A DNA stretch of 10,742 bases. It comes from Phycisphaerae bacterium (GTDB lineage Bacteria; Planctomycetota; Phycisphaerae; SM23-33). Position 1 is the first letter of the stretch; the number at the start of each line of letters is the position of its first letter. The notes under the pieces are model-generated. The model did not search any database. It was not told the origin of the DNA and saw nothing but the letters and a program-made list of their open reading frames with translations. The position numbers and the translations under genes were made by a program. Shown in pieces: positions 6,852 through 10,742 of this stretch. The stretch is taken from NCBI GenBank assembly GCA_030628445.1, contig DAOVQV010000025.1:1-10742 (forward strand), in the 5' to 3' direction.

Positions 6852-7743
6852 AACTACAGGCCACCTGGAAGGTTTCTTGGACTTCCTGCAGGCTGAATGC
6901 GGGCTGTCGCCGAATACCCGAGACGCATACCGCCGAGACCTGCGACACTTCTTTTGTCATCTGGCCCACACCGGGGTATCAGACATAAAGAAACTGCGCA
7001 CCGGGGACATCGAAGGTTTCATACGGGCTGCGCGCAGGGGCGGGCTGGCCGTCTCTTCAGTGGCTCGGGCGCTGGCCGCTATCAAGACGTTCTGCCGGTA
7101 CCTCGTAGGCGAGCAGGTTCTCGAGAGGAACGTCTCGGCGAACATCGAGACACCGAAGAAGTGGCACCGCCTCCCGACGGTGTTGGACGAGCGGGCAATC
7201 GAGACCCTCCTCAGCTGCCCCGATCCGGCCAAAGACGCCCACGCCGACCGCGATCGGGCGATTCTGGCGCTTCTATATGCGACGGGGATACGTGCAAGTG
7301 AGCTGGTCGCCCTGAAGGTGGGCGACATAAACTTCGAGCTGGGGATCGTCCGGGTTCTTGGTAAGGGGCGCAAGGAGCGCATCGTCCCCGTCGCCGAGAG
7401 GGCCCTGGAGGTGATTCAAACCTATATCCCCAAGCGCCGCGATATGGGCCCGGCGAGCGGCGAGAGCGAAACGCTTTTCCTGTCGCGAACCGGCCGGCCG
7501 CTGAATCGAGAAGACCTGTTTCGAACCGTCAGGAAGTACGTCCGCCGAACCGCGCTGCGAGGGCACATCTCGCCGCACACGCTGCGGCACTGCTTTGCGA
7601 CGCAGCTGCTGTCTCACGGGGCGGATCTGCGAAGCCTCCAGGAGATGCTCGGGCACGCCGACATCGCAACCACCCAGGTCTACACCCACGTCGATGCCTC
7701 TCGCCTCAAGGCCATCCACAAGAAATACCACCCCAGGGGCTAA
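6811..7743 (+). CDS. xerD: Tyrosine recombinase XerC/XerD
   Basis: A site-specific recombinase that resolves chromosome dimers at dif in partnership with a second Xer protein. The 310 residues hold an N-terminal SAM-like core-binding domain (FLDFLQAECGLSPNTRDAYRRDL) and a complete catalytic set: R161 (ATGIRASEL), K185 (LGKGRKERIVP), H256 and R259 (SPHTLRH), H282 (EMLGHADI) and nucleophile Y291 (TTQVYTHV). The ending KKYHPRG is typical of the family. The region around DLRSLQEMLGHADIATTQVYTHV looks more like XerD than XerC, but paralogue assignment is uncertain. The start at 6811 follows GGAAGAAAGGG and is preferred to 6751, which would lie deep in the preceding gene. No second Xer gene or dif site is seen. 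Confidence 0.92.
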   Translation: MPPSRFPTQPPQVETTGHLEGFLDFLQAECGLSPNTRDAYRRDLRHFFCHLAHTGVSDIKKLRTGDIEGFIRAARRGGLAVSSVARALAAIKTFCRYLVGEQVLERNVSANIETPKKWHRLPTVLDERAIETLLSCPDPAKDAHADRDRAILALLYATGIRASELVALKVGDINFELGIVRVLGKGRKERIVPVAERALEVIQTYIPKRRDMGPASGESETLFLSRTGRPLNREDLFRTVRKYVRRTALRGHISPHTLRHCFATQLLSHGADLRSLQEMLGHADIATTQVYTHVDASRLKAIHKKYHPRG

Positions 7744-7779
7744 GCGATTAGCACTTGTCCGTCCCGCCCAGGGTGGGGG

Positions 7780-7805
7780 CGTCGTCGCCTGGCGTCGTCG
7801 CCCTG
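7780..7805. repeat. Tandem 13-nt duplication, CGTCGTCGCC units
   Basis: Two adjacent units, CGTCGTCGCCTGG (7780-7792) and CGTCGTCGCCCTG (7793-7805), agree in 11 of 13 bases. They lie 37 nt past the xerD stop and abut a perfect palindrome, TGCATCG-A-CGATGCA (7804-7818). The 262-nt gap 7744-8005 otherwise contains no gene I can support. Confidence 0.6.
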
Positions 7806-7910
7806 CATCGACGATGCAAACGGGCCCCAACCCCGCCGGTAATTGGAGTATGGAACACCCGCGCGCGACGTGGGACGGGTGGACGAACAATCAAAGGAAG
7901 CCGGATTAGG

Positions 7911-7936
7911 GAAGGTAAGATCAGAAGGTAAAATCA
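7911..7936. repeat. Tandem 13-nt duplication, GAAGGTAARATCA units
   Basis: GAAGGTAAGATCA (7911-7923) is followed at once by GAAGGTAAAATCA (7924-7936), a single mismatch in 13. It lies downstream of both converging genes, xerD on plus and the HicB-like gene on minus. A short hairpin CGCCG-CTAAT-CGGCG follows near 7950-7965 and might help end the HicB-like transcript. Confidence 0.6.
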
Positions 7937-8005
7937 AGGCGACACGGGCGCCGCTAATCGGCGGTCCAGCGGACGTAGTAGTTCAATCAGCCGAAGAAAT
8001 ATACC

Positions 8006-8203
8006 TCACGCCTCAACGAGCTGGTGGGCCAAATTCTCGGGCACAAAATTACTCACCGAAGCGATGTACCCGCGGATGGCGTCGGTTAGCTTGTCCCTGG
8101 CCTCCTCGTGCGTGCTGCCGTAACTGATGCACCCGGGCAGGCACGGGCACAATGCGGTGTACCCACCTCGCTCGTCGCATGTTATCCGTATGCAAAGCCT
8201 CAT
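8006..8203 (-). CDS. Orphan HicB-like antitoxin domain protein
   Basis: A 65-residue protein with the HicB/UPF0150-type fold signature: RITCDERGGYTALCPCLPGCISYGST followed by HEEARDKLTDAIRGYI. The GGY, CP.LPG and G.T..EA positions match the family. HicB normally neutralises the HicA mRNA interferase and carries a C-terminal DNA-binding domain; here the protein stops soon after the HicB core. No HicA gene (small, with a catalytic His and double-stranded-RNA-binding-like fold) is found on either side. A stand-alone role is therefore likely but unknown. GGAGG (8211-8215) lies seven bases before the ATG. Four cysteines (4, 19, 21, 25) plus C9 make it unusually cysteine-rich. Confidence 0.75.
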   Translation of the reverse strand: MRLCIRITCDERGGYTALCPCLPGCISYGSTHEEARDKLTDAIRGYIASVSNFVPENLAHQLVEA

Positions 8204-8469
8204 CCATCAGCCTCCTTCATCCATGCCAGTTCGTCCCTTGACCTGGCCCATATTCCCGGTGCTGCGCTGTAAGTGCAGCCGTAGATGCACCGGATCTATT
8301 GGTATCTGCGGCACAAGGCCGCCAGCGAAACGATTTGTTGCGGCTTCCGGCTCCGCCCGGCCGCACACACAGAGTTGCTTCAACCACCCCTCCTGGGCCA
8401 AGCTTGAGAAGCCGACTCCGTTATGGCTGTACAATCCCGATTTGGTCGATAGGTCAGGGTACGATTCTA

Positions 8470-8516
8470 CAAGTGACTGAAGGGCACTTTCAAGTGCCGT
8501 TGGGGCTGCTCACTTG
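8470..8516. other. Nested inverted repeat
   Basis: An inner perfect repeat, GGCACTT-TC-AAGTGCC (8483-8498), is flanked by an outer perfect pair, CAAGTGA (8470-8476) and TCACTTG (8510-8516). The two stems would form a hairpin with an internal loop in RNA from either strand. No T-run follows. Confidence 0.5.
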
Positions 8517-8571
8517 GGACCGGCAGACTTACGAACCGGACGCGATGCATATCCCTTGAGCCGAACAAAGG

Positions 8572-8599
8572 TTGCAATAGTGTTAATGCCTTCTAACTT
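8572..8599 (+). promoter_or_regulatory. Possible promoter upstream of the 8632-8660 hairpin
   Basis: TTGCAA (8572-8577), 16 bases, TAACTT (8594-8599). The -35 is good and the -10 moderate, with the same 16-base spacing as the two better promoters in this window. No gene lies just downstream on this strand, so a transcript from here would be noncoding or antisense to the 8790-8993 gene. An AT-rich tract with T8 follows immediately. Confidence 0.3.
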
Positions 8600-8631
8600 A
8601 AAAAGATTTTTTTTGATCGGATCCAATACAA

Positions 8632-8660
8632 GCTGTCCTGCGGGGGTCGCGCAGGGCAGC
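8632..8660 (+). other. Strong 11-pair hairpin
   Basis: GCTGTCCTGCG pairs with CGCAGGGCAGC across a seven-base loop (GGGGTCG). All eleven positions pair if one is read as a U-G wobble in plus-strand RNA; in minus-strand RNA the same position is an A-C mismatch, so the structure favours plus-strand transcription. No T-run follows it. It may be part of a small RNA starting near 8606. Confidence 0.5.
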
Positions 8661-8789
8661 GGGGCGCAAATCGCAGGCGTATCTATCAAGAGGTGTTTAT
8701 TGGCATTGCACGGTCAACCAAGGCCCAGCGGTATACATACCCAAAGATCGGTCAGCTTCGGACGGCGGCTCGGGACGGACGGTGCAGGG

Positions 8790-8993
8790 TTATACCCCGT
8801 CGCCCCACCGTATCTGGTCACAAAGCGGATCGGGCGAGACACTGGTGACGTTCGCACACCCGCCTTTGCAGCCGCCGGACCCGCTGTGCATGTGGCGAAA
8901 CTTGACGATCGCTTCGGTGGGGGTGTTGGCCTCTATCGCCACTTCCGCCTCGCCGGAGCCCTCGTCGCTGTCATAACGAATCCGGTAGAGCAT
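8790..8993 (-). CDS. Small cysteine-containing protein of unknown function (67 aa)
   Basis: It starts with a strand-like segment (MLYRIRYDSDEGSGEAEVAIEA), then a helix (TPTEAIVKFRHMH), a glycine-cysteine loop (GSGGCKGGC, C42 and C46) and VTSVSPDPLC (C58). This is the layout of a small alpha-beta protein of a kind I associate with planctomycete genomes, possibly metal-binding (inference). The first half has a general resemblance to HicB-type and other strand-helix mini-domains. I chose the start at 8993 because AGGAGG (9001-9006) is seven bases upstream; an in-frame ATG at 9047 has no such site. It is 177 nt downstream of the amidase and probably separately transcribed. Confidence 0.65.
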   Translation of the reverse strand: MLYRIRYDSDEGSGEAEVAIEANTPTEAIVKFRHMHSGSGGCKGGCANVTSVSPDPLCDQIRWGDGV

Positions 8994-9170
8994 GCGCCCT
9001 CCTCCTGTAATCATATGGAACGTAGGATTCGTTTCGGCGGGGTGCAAATTGACGAAGCGGCCTGGCGTGGCTCCCCGCAGCAGTGACCTTCCCCTCTGTG
9101 CGATGGAAACACCGGCCCGATACGAGCAAAACGATCCCGCGTCTCGGATGAAAGCAACGTCCAGCGCTTA

Positions 9171-10115
9171 CTACCGCCCGGCGGACAGGAAATCGGAGAC
9201 GCCCTGGGCGATCGCATCGGCGAGGCGCGCCTGGTATCCGGCGTCGGCGAGCTTTACCGCCTCGAAGCCGTTGGAAAGGTACCCCAACTCGACCAGCACC
9301 GACGGGCAGGTCGTGCGGACGAGGACCCTGTAATCGGCCATCTTCAACCCGCGATCGACCGCCCCGGTCGTCCCCCCAAGACGTCTCAAGATCGCCCGCG
9401 CCGCCGTCACGGACTGCTGCGAAGGCGAACGCGCCACATACGCCGAAAACCCGTGCACCGACGCATCGGGCGCCGAGTCGGCGTGGATGCTGACGAAAAG
9501 CGTCGCGCCGGCCCGGTTGGCGATGGCGGCCCGTTCATTGAGCGCAATGAAAGTGTCGTCGCTGCGTGTCAGCATCACCGCCACGCCCTTTTCCCTGAGC
9601 ATCTGGGCGGCCTTGCGGGCCACGGACAAGTTGATCGTCTTCTCGTAGATTCTGTATTTGTCGGTCCCCGGGTCTTTCCCGCCGTGCCCGGGATCGAGAA
9701 CAACCAGGCGCCTGGCGGAAGTGTGCATCTGGGGGGTTCTCTGTGGGGTCTTGGGCCGAGGCGACCGCAAGGCGGGGCGGATGCTGTCGGTAAGGGCGAC
9801 CGGGAGAAACAACATCCCGCTGACGGGCACGATCCCGCCGGTGGGACCGACCACTTTACCGTTAACAAAGACCCGGCCGCCGGGGTCCGCGAACAGCAAT
9901 ACTGTGTTGGTGCGATCCTTAAGGGCGGCGCTGTGGGCGCCGGAGGCGGCGACCTTCATGTCCAGCCGCCCGGCAAGTTGGTAGACGCTGATCGTCCCCA
10001 GCGGCGCCGCCACCGGTTCGTTGGTGTCCACTACGAAACCGTTGGGTTGCCGGCACCCCCCGACCAGCACCCCCGCAAGGACGATCAACAAGATGGTGGA
10101 TACGGATCTGGTCAA
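9171..10115 (-). CDS. Lipoprotein N-acetylmuramoyl-L-alanine amidase (Amidase_3)
   Basis: A zinc amidase that cuts the bond between MurNAc and the stem peptide of peptidoglycan, as in AmiC-type cell-separation enzymes. The C-terminal domain (about 137-314) shows LDPGHGGKDPG with H144, IYEKTINLSVA with E158, VSIHADS with H211 and the catalytic-type E276 in VLVELGYLSN, a full set for the family. The N-terminus is a lipoprotein signal (lipobox VGGC, Cys21). Residues about 35-115 form a beta-rich region resembling a copper-amine-oxidase N-terminal-like domain (inference). I chose the TTG at 10115: AAGGTG (10122-10127) is six bases upstream and the signal peptide is then of normal length. An in-frame TTG at 10142 would add nine residues. 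It follows the 61-aa gene by 30 nt, in a three-gene operon. Confidence 0.93.
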   Translation of the reverse strand: MTRSVSTILLIVLAGVLVGGCRQPNGFVVDTNEPVAAPLGTISVYQLAGRLDMKVAASGAHSAALKDRTNTVLLFADPGGRVFVNGKVVGPTGGIVPVSGMLFLPVALTDSIRPALRSPRPKTPQRTPQMHTSARRLVVLDPGHGGKDPGTDKYRIYEKTINLSVARKAAQMLREKGVAVMLTRSDDTFIALNERAAIANRAGATLFVSIHADSAPDASVHGFSAYVARSPSQQSVTAARAILRRLGGTTGAVDRGLKMADYRVLVRTTCPSVLVELGYLSNGFEAVKLADAGYQARLADAIAQGVSDFLSAGR

Positions 10116-10145
10116 TTCACACACCTTAGCAGGACAACGCAAGCC

Positions 10146-10331
10146 TCAATTCTCCACGCCGCCGGCGAGGCCGCAGTATGTCAGGAACACCAACCACGCC
10201 AGAAAAATCAGACCAATCAGCGCATATTTCCAAAGACCTCTCTTCGCCGAGCGGTCCGGGATCCCATCGATCATATCGACCGGCTCGGGGACGGCGGGCG
10301 GTGCAGTGGATTCAGCTTTCTGCTGGGTCAT
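10146..10331 (-). CDS. Small single-span membrane protein (61 aa)
   Basis: A 61-residue protein with an acidic, proline-rich N-terminal half (about 1-26), a basic RSAKRGLWK junction and one membrane segment (about 35-55), so the N-terminus is predicted to be cytoplasmic. No family is recognised. Its ATG overlaps the upstream stop as ATGA (10328-10331), and the amidase start follows 30 nt after its stop. This argues for translation as part of one operon and a role tied to its neighbours rather than a chance frame. Confidence 0.7.
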   Translation of the reverse strand: MTQQKAESTAPPAVPEPVDMIDGIPDRSAKRGLWKYALIGLIFLAWLVFLTYCGLAGGVEN

Positions 10332-10723
10332 TCCTTCGGCTCGAACTTTCCGGCGTCCTCCAACGCCTCATCAAGGTCGTAGACGTCGCGGAAGTCCTCG
10401 ATGCTGTCGAACTCGGACTTCTTCATGAACTTGTGCTCGATAAGCAGGTACACCATATTCCCGAAGTCGATCGTGGCGTGGATGTTCCACCTGCCCAGGA
10501 CCGCCTTGGCGAGCATCCCCCACTTTTCGATCGCCAGGTCGCGAAGGGCGCAGCAGATTTGCTGGCCCGTCACATGGCGCTGCCCGCGCGACGGCTCCTC
10601 CTCGCCGTAGGTCGCCTCGGTCGCCCTCGCCAGGCCCTCCTGCAAGAAACGATACGCCTCGGGCGAGTACCGCCCGTCCCGGCGGATCACCTCTTCCATC
10701 GAGATCGTCGGGTCGTGGGGCAT
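10328..10723 (-). CDS. Minf_1886-family (TIGR04138-like) conserved protein
   Basis: A 131-residue cytoplasmic protein with no membrane segment. It shows the family's opening EEVIRRDGRYSPEAYRFLQEGL, the HVTGQQICCALRDLAIEKWG stretch, and VLGRWNIHATIDFGNMVYLLIE followed by an acidic EDFRDVYD tail. This matches a conserved hypothetical family I know from Planctomycetes and Verrucomicrobia; its function is unknown. GAGGA (10731-10735) lies seven bases before the ATG at 10723; an alternative start at Met9 would remove eight residues. It is the first visible gene of the operon with the 61-aa protein and the amidase; anything further upstream is outside the window. Confidence 0.85.
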   Translation of the reverse strand: MPHDPTISMEEVIRRDGRYSPEAYRFLQEGLARATEATYGEEEPSRGQRHVTGQQICCALRDLAIEKWGMLAKAVLGRWNIHATIDFGNMVYLLIEHKFMKKSEFDSIEDFRDVYDLDEALEDAGKFEPKE

Positions 10724-10742
10724 TACCGGGTCCTCGGAAAGA

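Larger units (their letters stand above)
8204..8789. other. Gene-poor stretch of 586 nt
   Basis: No reading frame here has a recognisable domain or a ribosome binding site that I trust. The minus-strand frame 8207-8434, which ends four bases before the HicB-like start, does not look like HicA. What it does hold is a nested inverted repeat (8470-8516), an A/T tract (about 8597-8613), a possible plus-strand promoter and a strong hairpin (8632-8660), listed separately. It may be a decayed gene region or hold an unannotated RNA. Confidence 0.5.

Noticed and set aside
7804..7818. Palindrome next to xerD considered as a dif recombination site
   Set aside because: It is only 15 nt with a one-base centre; dif sites are about 28 nt with two 11-base arms and a six-base spacer.
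8207..8434. 75-aa minus-strand frame ending four bases before the HicB-like start, considered as HicA
   Set aside because: It has no HicA-like sequence, no catalytic His context and no trusted ribosome binding site.
8514..9086. 190-aa plus-strand reading frame
   Set aside because: It crosses the strong hairpin and is antisense to the 67-aa gene, which has a better start; no domain is recognised.

Overview
The window is GC-rich bacterial chromosome with mostly housekeeping content. It most likely comes from a planctomycete, perhaps Phycisphaerae-like. This rests on a Minf_1886/TIGR04138-type protein (a family I know from Planctomycetes and Verrucomicrobia), several tiny cysteine-bearing proteins of a kind I associate with planctomycetes, and an interspersed AT-richer repeat of a style seen in such genomes. 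Assignment is by recognition of protein families; no search was run.

Left part, minus strand: the N-terminal 303 codons of histidinol dehydrogenase (hisD), cut by the window edge. Next is a tRNA-Val(TAC) with its own promoter, then a repeat-like stretch. A run of genes follows, read right to left: tilS (tRNA-Ile lysidine synthase), mlaE (lipid-transport ABC permease) and a small Mpo1/DUF962-like membrane protein. mlaE and the DUF962-like gene are 15 nt apart.

Middle, plus strand: facing away from tilS, across a region with a good sigma-70-like promoter, lie a large multi-spanning membrane protein of unknown function (559 aa) and a 181-aa lipoprotein. Then comes a 60-aa four-cysteine protein whose ribosome binding site sits inside a predicted RNA fold, and it overlaps a complete XerC/XerD tyrosine recombinase.

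Right part, minus strand: two very small genes (an orphan HicB-like domain and a 67-aa cysteine-containing protein) lie in a gene-poor stretch with hairpins and short tandem repeats. At the end is a compact operon of a Minf_1886-type protein, a 61-aa single-span membrane protein and a lipoprotein N-acetylmuramoyl-L-alanine amidase; the first two overlap by ATGA.

No CRISPR array, prophage, insertion sequence or recognisable defence system is visible. The most promising unexplained element is the roughly 92-nt structured leader at 6572-6663. It can bury the Shine-Dalgarno of the small cysteine protein and supports a loop-to-tail pseudoknot, an architecture like that of translational riboswitches.
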